NCBI GenBank assembly: GCA_030427505.1 | Contig: JAUICH010000023.1 | Coordinates: 36,349 to 100,348 of the forward strand | Origin: Verrucomicrobiia bacterium | Lineage (GTDB): Bacteria; Verrucomicrobiota; Verrucomicrobiia; Verrucomicrobiales; DEV007 | DNA length: 64,000 nucleotides | Direction of reading: 5' to 3' | Shown: piece after piece, positions 28,744-39,169 of the stretch | Layout of the letters: each line of letters opens with the position of its first letter | Position numbering within the stretch: position 1 is the first letter of the stretch | Notes under the pieces: generated by a model | What the model was told of the DNA's origin: nothing | What the model saw: the letters and a program-made list of their open reading frames with translations, nothing else | The model's database searches: none | Translations under genes and position numbers: made by a program

Positions 28744-31700
28744 GTGAAATCCGCCCCGGCCCGTAAAACTTTGTCAGGCAGGGCCGTGTTGCCGGCCTTG
28801 AGAGAGCCCTCCTGTTTTCAGCGCGCGGTGTGCGGGGCGATGCTGGCCGCGCTGTTTTTTCTGCCGGTGGCTCCGCTGAGCGCCAATCCTTCGGGTGAAG
28901 CCGTGCGGCATGGGGACGTGCAGTTCGAGCACCTGCCCGGCTACCTGAAGATTCTCCAGGCTTCCGACAAGGCCATCATCGACTGGGAGAACTTTTCCAT
29001 CCCGGCGGGGGAACTGACGGAGTTCTTCCAGCCCGGCTCGAAGTCCGCCGCGCTGAACCGGGTGCATGGCGCTTCCGCTTCCCAAATAGAAGGCGCGCTG
29101 CGGGCGAACGGACAGGTCTTTTTGATCAACCCCAGCGGCATCCTGGTGGGGCCGGGCGGGTCGATAGACGTGGCGGGTTTTGTGGGGTCCACGCTGGACG
29201 TGTCCGACGCGAATTTCCTGGCGGGCGGCGACCTCGTTTTCCAGGGGTCGTCCCAATCCGGCATTGTGAACCTGGGGCGGATCAGCGCGCTGGATGGCGA
29301 CGTGATCTTGATCGCTTCCCAAGTGGATAACGGCGGCACCCTGAGCGCGCCGAACGGCACGGTGGGTCTGGCGGCGGGGAACGACGTGCTGCTGACCGAG
29401 TCCGGTGGCGAGCGCCTGTTCGTCCGGGCGGCCAGCGGGGCTCAGAAAGGCACGGGGGTGAACAACACGGGTAGCATTGAAGCCAGCGTGGCCGAACTGA
29501 AAGCCTACAACGGAAACATCTATGCCCTGGCCATCAACAACGAAGGCCGCGTGGCCGCCACCGGCATTTCCCAGGAAGGCGGGCAGGTCTTTCTCCGGGC
29601 CGGGGGCGGGAAGATTCAGAACAGCGGTGAAGTGAAGGCCAGCAAGACGGACGGCTCCGGTGGCCGCGTGGTGATCGACGCGGGCGAAGGCGGCCAGGTG
29701 GCCAACAGCGGCACCGTGGACGCGCGGGGCGAGACGGGCGCCGGGGGCGAGGTGACGGTCCTGGGCAGCGAGATCGATCTTTTCGCGGGCTCCCTGATCC
29801 TGGCGGACGGGGAGACCTCTGGCGGGAGCGTCCAGATTGGCGGTTCGGCGGAGAATCTGGAGGTGGAAGCGGCCCGTGTCACGGCGGCGCCGGGCTCGCG
29901 GCTGAGCGCGAATGGCGGCAGCGGTTCGGGCGGCGTGGTCACCATTGGCAGTCCGGGCAGCGCGGTGGACTACGCGGGCACTCTGAGCGCGTCCAGCCGG
30001 GAAGGCGCGGGGGGCCAGATCGTCATCCAGGGGCAAGACGTGAACCTTTCCGCCGGCGGCAGCGCGGACGCCAGCGGCAAGACGCAGGGGGGACAGATAG
30101 ACGTTTCGGCGATCCATACGGTGACGATCGACGGCAGCCTGCTGGCGCTGGGAGAGTTGGGGAATGGCGGCGCCGTGAAGATTCAGGGCACGGACATCGC
30201 TCTGGGCGGCACGTCGTTCGTGAATGTGTCCGGGGGCTCGGGTGGCGGCTACATCTTTGCCGGAGGCGGCGCGCGCGGGGAAGACCCGTCTATCCGCAAT
30301 GCTCAGAGCCTGTTCATCGCGGACGGCGCGCGGCTGGTGGCGGATGCGCTGAATACCGGAAACGGCGGGCAGATCGTGGCCTTTGCCGAAGGGCGGCTGA
30401 CGATGCTGGGGCATCTCTCCGCCCGTGGAGGCAGCCAGGGAGGGAACGGCGGATTCGTCGAAACCTCAGGCAAGGAGGAGACCTATATCCGATCGCTTTC
30501 CCAGCAAATTGACGTGCGGGCCGTCGCGGGTCAAAACGGAATGCTGCTGATCGATCCGATCGACATCACGATCTACGATTACGATTTCGGAATCGTAGAC
30601 TACGACGGGGAGTGGACTTACAACTCCATCGGAGACGATGACATCAGCACCTACCTTGAGACCATCGGCAGCCTCACGATAGATACTGGCGATTCAGGGG
30701 CAGACCCGGGGGACATCGTGCTGCTGGCGGCGGGAGAGGAGAGCTCGGCCGTTAACATTTCCTGGACCTCGGACAACAGCCTCTCGTTTATCGCGGCGCG
30801 GGATTTCCTGATGGAAACCGACACGGCTATTTCCACCAGTGGCGCGGGCGGGGTGTTCGTGACCGCCGGCGGCCTCGCCAAGCTGGACGCCGGGGCTTCC
30901 ATCACGACCAATACCGGGGAGATCAAGTTTACCAGCGACAGCGTGGAGCTGGCCTCGGGCTCTTCCCTGGAGAGCACTTCCGGAAATTTGACCGCCGTCA
31001 CGAACGCCATCGCCCTCGACGGTGCGTCGCTTAGTTCTTCCGGTGATTTCAATGTGTGGGCGCTTGCGTCTGGAACGTCCATCGGCGTGGGCGACAGCTC
31101 GACCGGAGACCTGAACCTGAATCTCGCGGAACTGGCCGCGCTTCAGGACGGCTTCGCCCACATCAACATCGGGGACGCGACCGGGGCCGTGAACGTCACG
31201 GCGGTGGAGTTTACCGACCCCGTCGCCATCTATGGCAGCACCATTGGCGTGGACGGCCAGATCACCGGTTCGGATGACGCCTCGGTCACTTTGTCAGGGC
31301 CGGGCACCACCACCACGCTGAACGCCAACATCGTCACCGTCGGCAATGGCATCGAGATCAATGACAGTGTCATCCTGGGCGATCACATCCTTCTGGACAC
31401 CACCAACGGCGGGGCGGTCCTGGCGGGGGCGGATGTCAGCATTTCCGGTTCCGTCAATGGCGCGGGCGGCGTGGGCGGACCTCAGAACCTGACTATTTAT
31501 GCGGGCACGAACGGGGTGCTTACCCTGTCGGGCACCGAAACGGATGAACCACAGGTGAACATCGGGAACCTGACTCTGGGCGCTGGCGATTTCAGCATGG
31601 GGGGCGACATGGCCGCGAAAGGAAACATCTCCATCTCCCTGAACACCGCGGGCGTCAGCCCCAACCGGTTGAGCATCGACAACCAGCTTACCGCGCTGGG

Positions 31701-34700
31701 TAGCACGGGAACGATCAGTCTGAGCGCCTACGGCATTGACGTGACGGCTGAGGTTACGGGGTCCACCAGCGGCGTGGTCAATCTGACGGCGGCGCGGGAC
31801 ATTACCGTTTCCGGAGCGGCCATTACCGGGACGGACGGAAACGTCACGGTGGAAGCGAACCAGGGAGGACCGGGAACCAGCGGCGCCTTCAGTGGCGTGT
31901 CGCTGAGTTACGGGGGAGCGATTGTGTCCGATGGCTTGGGCAACGTGACGGTCCGGGGCCGTGGCGGGGACAACGGAACCGGGAACCACGGCGTGACCAT
32001 TAGCGGCGACACCTCCGGTATCTTTGCCTCGTCTTCGGGCGAGGTGTTGGTGGAAGGGGTGGGTGGCGCGGACGCCGGCGGTGGCAACGGGGTGAATCTG
32101 GACACGCTGGGGGCCATCGAGTCCGCGAGCGGAAACCTGACGGTGAACGGAACCGCCAACAGCGGGGCGGGCAGCGGGCTGGGGATCGCCATTGGAAATG
32201 GAGCGAGAATTTCCACCACCGGCGCGGGGAACATGATCCTCAATGCTCAAGGCGCGGGCTCGGACGCGGACCTGGCTTTCCTGGTGGGCACCGGCAATCA
32301 GATTGGTTCCAGCGCCATGACGGGGGACATCACCCTGAATGTGAATACCCTGGATCTGGAGACCGGTTCCGGCACGGTGCAGTCTTCCGGGAACCTGAAT
32401 ATCACGCCCCGCACGGCCAGCAACTCCATCGGGATTGGCACCGGCGCGACGGGGACGCTGAACCTCAGCGGCACGGAGATTGGCACTTTCCAGGATGGCT
32501 TCAGCTCCATCACCATTGGCGACATGGTGAACGGAACCGGCGCGGTGGATGTGGAGGCCGTGACCTTCACCGACCCCATTGCCATCGCTTCGCCGGCGGC
32601 GGGGGGTTCCATCAATGTGGACGGACAGATCACGGGTTCTGACAATGCCTCGGTGACCTTGATGGGCTCCGGGGCCACCACCACGCTGAACGCGGGTATC
32701 CTCACGGAGGGGAACCTCATCATGATTGACGACAAAGTGGTGCTGGGCGCGGACGTGACGCTGGACACCACGGACAATGGCCAAACCGCCGGCGCGAACG
32801 TCAGTGTGACCGGGGCCGTGGATGGCGATGGAACGGCGCGCGACTTTACCGTGAACGCCGGGACCGGTGGAGAGGTGAGCCTGGGCGGCGCCGTGGGGGC
32901 GGGCGGTTTCGTGAACAATGTCGAAGTCGACGCGGGACTGATGACGGTGGGCAGCACCATCACCGTGGCGAATGGCCTGGACATTTATTTGGACCCTGGC
33001 GCGATGGGCCGCCTGACCCTCAATGAAGCGCTTTCCTCGACGGGTGGCGCCGGAGCCATCGAACTGGGCGCCTATGCCATCGACCTGAACAGCACGATTT
33101 CCAATACCGGCACGGGCACCATTACGCTGTTGGTAAATCAGGATATCAACCTCACTTCCGGGTCGTCTATCTCGGGTGTGAATGGCGACATCGAATTGAC
33201 CGCCAACCGTGGGGAAGGCTCGACCAGCGGCACCTTTGAAGGGATCCGGCTGACGAATGCTTCAATCTCGTCCACGGGATCGGGCAATATCGAACTGAAT
33301 GGCAAGGGTGGGGACACTTCCGCTCCGAACGACGGCGTTTCTCTGAACGGAGGCAGCACCATCCAGTCGTCTGGCACGGGCGCCATCCTGGTGGACGGCA
33401 TCGCGCCGGGAACGGGGAATGGAGTCCGGCTGGATGCCAGCCAGATCACGTCCGCGAGCGGAAACATTGAGGTGGACGGGACCGCCGAGACCCTGGGAGT
33501 GGGCGTGGCGCTGCTGAATGGTTCCACGATTTCTTCGACGGGCGCGGCGAATATTGAAATAGACGGAAAAGGCGGGGGCGGCGGCTCGGGCATTGCCTTT
33601 GTCTCCGGGACCGGCAACGGAATCGGCGGCGCGTCGATGACGGGGGACATTACCCTGAACGCGGACACCGTGGAGTTCGACACCGGGACGGGCACGTTGC
33701 AGAGCGCGGGTAACCTGGTCATTGCGCCTCTCGATCCGGGCACGTCCATTGGCATCGGGGACGGCGCGGCGGGTGTCTTGAATCTTTCTTCGGCGGAGAT
33801 CGCGTCTTTCGTGAATGGCTTCAGCTCCATCACCATTGGCGACACGGTGGACGGAAACGGGGCGGTGGACATACAGGCCATCACCTTTAACGATCCGGTC
33901 ACCATCGCCGTGCCCGCCACGGGTGGGACCATCGCGGTGAACGGGCTGCTCCAGGGCCTGGATGACGCTTCCGTTTCCCTCATCGGTCCCGGCGCCACCA
34001 CCACGCTGAACGCGAACATCGTGACGGCGGCGAATTACATCCTCATCGATGACAGCGTTCTGCTGGGGACGGACATCCTGCTGGATACGACGAATGGGGG
34101 CGGCTCGCCGCTGGGCGCGAATGTGACCATCGAGGGGACGGTCGACGGGCTGACCGCGGCGCGGAACTTCAGCATCCACGCGGGCAGTGGCGGCGAGATC
34201 TTCCTGAATGGCGAAGTGGGCGGAACGGACTTGATCAACCATGTCGATTTTGACGCGGGCGCGCTCACGCTGACGAACGATCTGAGCGCGGTGAACGACA
34301 TCGACATCGATCTCAACATTCCGGGCGGTTCGCGTCTGGGGATCGAGGCGGCTCTAAACTCCACCGGCGGCTCGGGGAACATCACGCTGGACGCGTTCGG
34401 GATCGACGTAAGCGGTTCCATTGGCAATACCGGCAGCGGCGCGGTCACCCTCACGGGGACCAAGGATCTTTACCTGGTGGGCGGATCGATTTCCGTGGTA
34501 AACGGAAACGCCAGCCTGTTCGCCAACCAGGGCGGGACGCCGGAGTCCGGATCCTTCAGCGGCATTTCCATGGACGACGCGAGCATCGAGTCCACGGGGA
34601 GCGGAAATATCCTGCTGCAAGGCAAGGGGGGCGATGAGTCCCTGGGCTCCGATCAAAACGGAATTGTCCTGCAGGGTTCGCAGATCGACTCCACCGGCAC

Positions 34701-37299
34701 GGGTTCGGTGACCCTGGAGGGAACGGCGCGGGGAGGGGAGAATAACAACGGCGGCGTGGAGTTGTTGGATGGGTCCGGCATCACGTCCAACACCGGCAAG
34801 ATTACTATTACGGGCCAGGGCGCCGGGACCGGGGAAGGGAACACCGGGGTCCTGATAGGGTCCGGTTCGTGGGTGAGCTCCGTGGGTATCAGCGAGGGAG
34901 CGGCGGCGATCGAGATTACCGGGACCGGCGGCTCCGGGACGGACTATAACGCGGGTATCCTGATGCAGGGCTATCCCGCAGGAGAAGGGGCCCCGCCGGA
35001 GACCGGAGTTTCCACCCTGAACGGGAACGTCACGCTGATGGGGTATGGAAAGGGGACCGGGTTTGAGAATGACGGGTTGACGATTATCGGGCGAGGCACC
35101 GTGGTGGCGACCGGTAGCTCGGAAGTGGTGATCCAGGGGACCGCCACCGATGAAGGCGGCTCCGGAGCAGGCCTGAGAATCGGCATTTCCGGCAGCCACG
35201 GAGAGGGCTTTGTGGGCACTTCCGGCAGTGGCGACCTGATCCTCACGGTCATTGGCGCGGGTGGAGATCCGGACCTGAAGATGGAGGACACGGACAGCGA
35301 GATCGGCAAAGCCATCGGCACGGGGAACATCCTGATCAATGCCGATACCGTGGAAATCGGCGAAGGCACCGTAAAGGGCACCGGCGACCTGACTTTCAAA
35401 CCGCGCGACTCCACCGCCACCATTGGCCTGGGGGATGGCGCGACGGGACTGCTGAACCTGAACGTCGCGGAGATCGGGAACCTGGCGGACGGGTTTAATT
35501 CCATCACCATCGGCGACGCGGTGGCTGGTTCCGGCGACGTGGATGTCACGGGTTTCACCTTTACCGATCCGCTCACCATTACCTCTCCGGATCCGGGCGT
35601 GATGACCACGATGACTTTCAGCGGTCCGGTTGATGGCGGGACCCATTCTCTGGACCTGTTCGCTAACCAGTTTGTCTTTGATGCCGCGGTGAACGCGGGC
35701 GTTATCACGGTCAACCTGACCGGTACCGGCGGCAGCGTGGAGCTGGGCGCGGCGGTCACGGGCACGGCGGGCAGCACCATCCTCGGGACCCCGGGCCAGG
35801 ACGAGATCGTGTTCATGCCGGGCGGTTCGTTCTCCGGTTCGGCGGACGGGATGGAGGAGTTCGATACGCTGGACTACATCAACTTTGGTTCGGACGTGAC
35901 GGTGAACCTGGGCCTGGGCCAGGCCACGGGGCTGGGTAGTTTTACCAGCTTCGAGAACTTCTTCGGTTCCGGCACGGCGAACGACCTGCTGGTCGGCACC
36001 AGCGCCGGCGACACCTTCAACATCACCTCCAACAATGCCGGCACGGTGGGGGGCAACGTGTTCACCTTCTTCGAAAACCTGAACGGCGGGAACGGGAATG
36101 ACGTCTTTAACTTCACGAACCAGGCCTCGCTGGGGGGAACGGTCTTCGGCGGCGGGGGCGTGGATCAGCTGATCATCAACGACCAGAACTTCACCACCGG
36201 CCATACCTATACCATTTTCAGCGACCGGGTGGAGCGGAACCCCGTCTACCGCTTCAATGGCGTGGAACTGATCACCCTGCTGCTGGGCAGCGGGCCGGAC
36301 ATCGTAAACACGGACTACTTCACGTATAACCAACTGCTCGATCCCGGCGCGGGGACCGATACGCTGAACTTCCTGACCGCGCCGGCGGGCTCTGTTTCTC
36401 CGATCTCCTTCCCGGGCTTTGGGACCGTGTTTTTCTCGAATTTCGAGATCCTGAACTTCGGGCCGGAAGGCGGCATACCGCCCGTGATTCCGGCGCCGGA
36501 GGAGGATACGATGCCGGACCCGGACGGCCTGACGGGGGACCTGGGTCAGCTTCTTCAAGGCGTGGGGAATAACAACCTTCCCGGAACGCAGGGCCCGCTG
36601 GGGAATACCCAGTTTGAAACCACGCTGGCGAACTTTGACGTCACGGGCACGGCGGCGGGCCTCCTGCAGCAGGTGTTCGCGGCCCAGGCGGCTCAGTCTC
36701 TGCTCGGCGAGGGGAATTTCCTGGTGCCGGGGACCTTTGGCCTGGCGATTGACGGGAGCAATGTGCTGCCCAGCGAGTTTGTGCAATCCCTCCTGGCGCT
36801 GAACCTGTCCGCCACGGCGCAGAGCGAACTGCTCATGGCCCTCTTCGGCGAGGGGAACGTGCCGCTGCTGCCGGTCGACGGCATTCTGGCGATCGACCTC
36901 AGCGGAACCGAGCCGGGAGATGGCGTGAAGGCCAGTTTCCTGCTGAACCTCACGCCGCAGGCCCAGGCGGAACTGGAGGCGGCGCTCGGGGGTGTTCCCT
37001 CCGCCGTGGTGGTGCCGTTTGACGGCCCGGCCGCCATCGACCCGAACGACAATCCGCCGCCGGCGCAGCTGGTGGCCATCATGGCGGAAAACCTGGGCCC
37101 CGCCGCGCTGTATGAGCTGGTCACCGTGTTCCTGGAATTCGCCACGATGTCTCTGGGCCCCGAAGACGGGGTGGTGGCGATGGACTTCTCCGGCACGCCG
37201 GTGAGCGCGCCCGGACTGAATCTGCTGACCGAACAGCTTTCTGATGCCTCCCTTCAAGAACTCCAACAGGCCTTGGGAGGCGGCGGCGCACAGAACTGA
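28744..37299 (+). CDS. TpsA-type filamentous haemagglutinin-like exoprotein (2851 residues)
   Basis: Starts at a GTG (28744). The long signal peptide ends at about residue 48 (PLSAN-P), followed by a TPS/haemagglutination domain to about residue 300: SDKAIIDWENFSIPAGELT, AALNRVHGASASQIEGALRA, GQVFLINPSGILVGPGG. These are the hallmarks needed for export by a TpsB partner. The long Gly/Ser/Thr-rich body is a predicted beta-helix with four large internal repeats (about 790-2280). Residues about 2345-2560 resemble RTX-like segments (GGNGNDVFNF, GTPGQDEIVF). After a Pro/Glu linker, a C-terminal module (about 2590-2851) contains a four-fold repeat. The TpsB gene begins 6 bases after the stop. Likely a surface or secreted adhesin; ligand unknown. 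Confidence 0.92.
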   Translation: MKSAPARKTLSGRAVLPALREPSCFQRAVCGAMLAALFFLPVAPLSANPSGEAVRHGDVQFEHLPGYLKILQASDKAIIDWENFSIPAGELTEFFQPGSKSAALNRVHGASASQIEGALRANGQVFLINPSGILVGPGGSIDVAGFVGSTLDVSDANFLAGGDLVFQGSSQSGIVNLGRISALDGDVILIASQVDNGGTLSAPNGTVGLAAGNDVLLTESGGERLFVRAASGAQKGTGVNNTGSIEASVAELKAYNGNIYALAINNEGRVAATGISQEGGQVFLRAGGGKIQNSGEVKASKTDGSGGRVVIDAGEGGQVANSGTVDARGETGAGGEVTVLGSEIDLFAGSLILADGETSGGSVQIGGSAENLEVEAARVTAAPGSRLSANGGSGSGGVVTIGSPGSAVDYAGTLSASSREGAGGQIVIQGQDVNLSAGGSADASGKTQGGQIDVSAIHTVTIDGSLLALGELGNGGAVKIQGTDIALGGTSFVNVSGGSGGGYIFAGGGARGEDPSIRNAQSLFIADGARLVADALNTGNGGQIVAFAEGRLTMLGHLSARGGSQGGNGGFVETSGKEETYIRSLSQQIDVRAVAGQNGMLLIDPIDITIYDYDFGIVDYDGEWTYNSIGDDDISTYLETIGSLTIDTGDSGADPGDIVLLAAGEESSAVNISWTSDNSLSFIAARDFLMETDTAISTSGAGGVFVTAGGLAKLDAGASITTNTGEIKFTSDSVELASGSSLESTSGNLTAVTNAIALDGASLSSSGDFNVWALASGTSIGVGDSSTGDLNLNLAELAALQDGFAHINIGDATGAVNVTAVEFTDPVAIYGSTIGVDGQITGSDDASVTLSGPGTTTTLNANIVTVGNGIEINDSVILGDHILLDTTNGGAVLAGADVSISGSVNGAGGVGGPQNLTIYAGTNGVLTLSGTETDEPQVNIGNLTLGAGDFSMGGDMAAKGNISISLNTAGVSPNRLSIDNQLTALGSTGTISLSAYGIDVTAEVTGSTSGVVNLTAARDITVSGAAITGTDGNVTVEANQGGPGTSGAFSGVSLSYGGAIVSDGLGNVTVRGRGGDNGTGNHGVTISGDTSGIFASSSGEVLVEGVGGADAGGGNGVNLDTLGAIESASGNLTVNGTANSGAGSGLGIAIGNGARISTTGAGNMILNAQGAGSDADLAFLVGTGNQIGSSAMTGDITLNVNTLDLETGSGTVQSSGNLNITPRTASNSIGIGTGATGTLNLSGTEIGTFQDGFSSITIGDMVNGTGAVDVEAVTFTDPIAIASPAAGGSINVDGQITGSDNASVTLMGSGATTTLNAGILTEGNLIMIDDKVVLGADVTLDTTDNGQTAGANVSVTGAVDGDGTARDFTVNAGTGGEVSLGGAVGAGGFVNNVEVDAGLMTVGSTITVANGLDIYLDPGAMGRLTLNEALSSTGGAGAIELGAYAIDLNSTISNTGTGTITLLVNQDINLTSGSSISGVNGDIELTANRGEGSTSGTFEGIRLTNASISSTGSGNIELNGKGGDTSAPNDGVSLNGGSTIQSSGTGAILVDGIAPGTGNGVRLDASQITSASGNIEVDGTAETLGVGVALLNGSTISSTGAANIEIDGKGGGGGSGIAFVSGTGNGIGGASMTGDITLNADTVEFDTGTGTLQSAGNLVIAPLDPGTSIGIGDGAAGVLNLSSAEIASFVNGFSSITIGDTVDGNGAVDIQAITFNDPVTIAVPATGGTIAVNGLLQGLDDASVSLIGPGATTTLNANIVTAANYILIDDSVLLGTDILLDTTNGGGSPLGANVTIEGTVDGLTAARNFSIHAGSGGEIFLNGEVGGTDLINHVDFDAGALTLTNDLSAVNDIDIDLNIPGGSRLGIEAALNSTGGSGNITLDAFGIDVSGSIGNTGSGAVTLTGTKDLYLVGGSISVVNGNASLFANQGGTPESGSFSGISMDDASIESTGSGNILLQGKGGDESLGSDQNGIVLQGSQIDSTGTGSVTLEGTARGGENNNGGVELLDGSGITSNTGKITITGQGAGTGEGNTGVLIGSGSWVSSVGISEGAAAIEITGTGGSGTDYNAGILMQGYPAGEGAPPETGVSTLNGNVTLMGYGKGTGFENDGLTIIGRGTVVATGSSEVVIQGTATDEGGSGAGLRIGISGSHGEGFVGTSGSGDLILTVIGAGGDPDLKMEDTDSEIGKAIGTGNILINADTVEIGEGTVKGTGDLTFKPRDSTATIGLGDGATGLLNLNVAEIGNLADGFNSITIGDAVAGSGDVDVTGFTFTDPLTITSPDPGVMTTMTFSGPVDGGTHSLDLFANQFVFDAAVNAGVITVNLTGTGGSVELGAAVTGTAGSTILGTPGQDEIVFMPGGSFSGSADGMEEFDTLDYINFGSDVTVNLGLGQATGLGSFTSFENFFGSGTANDLLVGTSAGDTFNITSNNAGTVGGNVFTFFENLNGGNGNDVFNFTNQASLGGTVFGGGGVDQLIINDQNFTTGHTYTIFSDRVERNPVYRFNGVELITLLLGSGPDIVNTDYFTYNQLLDPGAGTDTLNFLTAPAGSVSPISFPGFGTVFFSNFEILNFGPEGGIPPVIPAPEEDTMPDPDGLTGDLGQLLQGVGNNNLPGTQGPLGNTQFETTLANFDVTGTAAGLLQQVFAAQAAQSLLGEGNFLVPGTFGLAIDGSNVLPSEFVQSLLALNLSATAQSELLMALFGEGNVPLLPVDGILAIDLSGTEPGDGVKASFLLNLTPQAQAELEAALGGVPSAVVVPFDGPAAIDPNDNPPPAQLVAIMAENLGPAALYELVTVFLEFATMSLGPEDGVVAMDFSGTPVSAPGLNLLTEQLSDASLQELQQALGGGGAQN
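31050..35600 (+). repeat. Large internal repeats of the first TpsA gene
   Basis: Four copies of a block beginning with LNL..EI....DGF.SITIGD occur at about residues 788, 1238, 1677 and 2235. Blocks 1-3 continue with ASVTL.G.G.TTTLNA and D..LDTT..G...GA.V.; the fourth is truncated. Period is about 1.3-1.7 kb at the DNA level. Confidence 0.8.
36640..37296 (+). repeat. Four-fold C-terminal repeat in the first TpsA protein
   Basis: Each unit of about 55-65 residues has a helical segment such as LSATAQSELLMALFGEG, then VPLLPVDGILAIDLSGTEP. Variants include LTPQAQAELEAALGG / VVVPFDGPAAIDPND and LGPAALYELVTVFLE / EDGVVAMDFSGTP. I do not recognise the module. Confidence 0.7.
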
Positions 37300-37305
37300 T
37301 TCCTC

Positions 37306-39075
37306 ATGCATTGGACCCACAAGACCACCATCGGATTCATTGCCACGATCGGCTGGCTTGCGGGTGTCCCGGCTCCGGTCTTTGGGCAGAGTTCGCCCGT
37401 GGAAAAGGCGGAGGCCCAGTTTAAGGACGTGGTCCGCACCGCGGAACCGGGCACGGCCCAGGAACCGGGCGAGCCGGACCCCGGCATCGACACGGACGAC
37501 CGCACGCCCATCGGGATCGACGTGGCGGCCATCCGGCTGATTCCTCACCAGGACGACGCCGACCCGGACCCGGGGGCGCCGGCGGGCGATCCCGTTTCCA
37601 TCGATCCCGCCGTGCTCGCGCCGGAGGGGCTGAGGGACATGCTGGAGGGCTACCTGAAACAGCCGGTTTCCATGGGTCTGCTGAAGGAGATCGGGGGAAA
37701 CATCATCCTGGCCTACCGGGACACGGACTTCCCCCTGGTGGATGTCTATTACCCGGAGCAGAACATCACGCAGGGGTACTTGCAGATCGTGGTTCGCGAG
37801 GGCCTTTTCAGCGTCGCGCGGGTGGAGGGCGCCAAGCACTCGAACCCTGATTACCTGCTGGGTCAGCTCCGCATCGAGTCCGGCGACCGCATCGCCCGCA
37901 AGGAGATCCTGAAGGACCTGGACTGGCTGAACGAGAACCCCGTCCGGACCGTGAACCTGATCTTCGAACCGGGTGAGGAAAGGGGCACGGTGGACGTGGT
38001 GCTGGAAGCGGTCGAGCTGAAGCCGTTCACGGCCTATGCGGGAATCGGCAATACCGGGCTGGACCTGACCGGGGAGAATGAGTGGACCGCCGGGTTTACC
38101 TGGTTCAACCCCCTGAAGACCGAGCACCTGGTCGCTTACAACTTTGGCTCCGATCTGGAGTTCGACGCCCTGCGGGCGCACTCCCTATTCTACCGCGCGC
38201 CGCTGCCATGGCGGGACACGCTCCAGTTCATCGGCGCCTATGTGGAGAGCGACGCCAGCCAGACCAGCGGCGGGGTGCCGTTTGACGTGAGCGGGGAAAG
38301 CAGCCAGCTCTCTCTGGAATACCGCAAGAATTTGCCCCGGTTCCACCGGAAGTGGCAGCACACCCTGGTGGGGGCGTTTGACTACAAGAGCACGAATACG
38401 GACATCGGCTTTGGCGGGACGTCCGTCTTCGACACCACGGCGGAGGTGGCGCAGTTTCGCCTGGACTACGAAGCCACGGTCACGGACGACTGGGGCGTGA
38501 CGGAGCTGACCCTGAGCTCCGTTTACAGTCCGGGTGAGGTCTTTTCGAATAACGATGACGAGAACTTTTCCGCGCTGCGCGAGGGGGCCTCGGCGGACTA
38601 CTGGTATGGGGCGCTAGAACTGGACCGGTATTTCAAGCTGCCCTACGACTTTGTGCTGCACCTGGGCGGCCTGGGGCAGATTACGGATTCGCGGCTGCTG
38701 TCCACCGAGCAGTTGCTGGCGGGTGGCTACAGCACGGTGCGGGGCTTTGACGAGAACATCGCCCGGGCGGATTCCGGGCTGATCCTGAGCACGGAGTTGA
38801 TTTCTCCGCACATTTCCCTGCTGGATGGATTTTTCCCGAACCAGGAAAACGATCTCCACCTGCTGGCGTTTTACGAGGGGGCTTTCCTGAACATTTCCGA
38901 CGCGCTACCCGGGGAGCCGGACCCCTCGCTGCAGAGCGTGGGGCTGGGCTTTACGCTCGGCCTGGGCGAGTATCTGCGGGCCCGTCTGGCGTATGGGTGG
39001 AACATCGCGGACTATGGGCTGCCGGAGTCGGTGGGCGATGGAAAGCTGCACTTTGGGGTGACGCTTATTTACTAA
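37306..39075 (+). CDS. TpsB outer-membrane transporter (ShlB/FhaC/HecB family)
   Basis: 589 residues, normal for TpsB (about 550-590). Signal peptide about 1-28 (VFGQ). An acidic, Pro-rich linker (about 40-100) precedes POTRA 1 (to about 165, YYPEQNITQGYLQIVVREG) and POTRA 2 (about 166-240, VARVEGAKHSNPDYLLGQL). The 16-strand barrel follows, starting YAGIGNTGLDLTGENEWTAG and ending in the aromatic C terminus FGVTLIY. The conserved barrel-plug contact VRGF is at about residue 477. It begins six bases after the TpsA stop with no Shine-Dalgarno, so it is probably translationally coupled. It should secrete the upstream TpsA and, as the only TpsB in view, perhaps the giant TpsA downstream as well. 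Family call is firm. Confidence 0.93.
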   Translation: MHWTHKTTIGFIATIGWLAGVPAPVFGQSSPVEKAEAQFKDVVRTAEPGTAQEPGEPDPGIDTDDRTPIGIDVAAIRLIPHQDDADPDPGAPAGDPVSIDPAVLAPEGLRDMLEGYLKQPVSMGLLKEIGGNIILAYRDTDFPLVDVYYPEQNITQGYLQIVVREGLFSVARVEGAKHSNPDYLLGQLRIESGDRIARKEILKDLDWLNENPVRTVNLIFEPGEERGTVDVVLEAVELKPFTAYAGIGNTGLDLTGENEWTAGFTWFNPLKTEHLVAYNFGSDLEFDALRAHSLFYRAPLPWRDTLQFIGAYVESDASQTSGGVPFDVSGESSQLSLEYRKNLPRFHRKWQHTLVGAFDYKSTNTDIGFGGTSVFDTTAEVAQFRLDYEATVTDDWGVTELTLSSVYSPGEVFSNNDDENFSALREGASADYWYGALELDRYFKLPYDFVLHLGGLGQITDSRLLSTEQLLAGGYSTVRGFDENIARADSGLILSTELISPHISLLDGFFPNQENDLHLLAFYEGAFLNISDALPGEPDPSLQSVGLGFTLGLGEYLRARLAYGWNIADYGLPESVGDGKLHFGVTLIY

Positions 39076-39083
39076 CCGGGTAA

Positions 39084-39169
39084 CCGGGCCTTCAGCCCGC
39101 GAACCTGTGGGGGCGCGGAAGTACCAGCCCTGAAGGGCTTCGCTTTGTGCGGGCGGCCTTCCAGGCCGC
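39084..39169. repeat. Three-hairpin intergenic repeat, copy 3
   Basis: CGGGCCTTCAGCCCG, CAGCCCTGAAGGGCTTCG and GCGGCCTTCCAGGCCGC, joined by CGCTTTGTGCGG. It begins nine bases after the TpsB stop. Confidence 0.75.
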
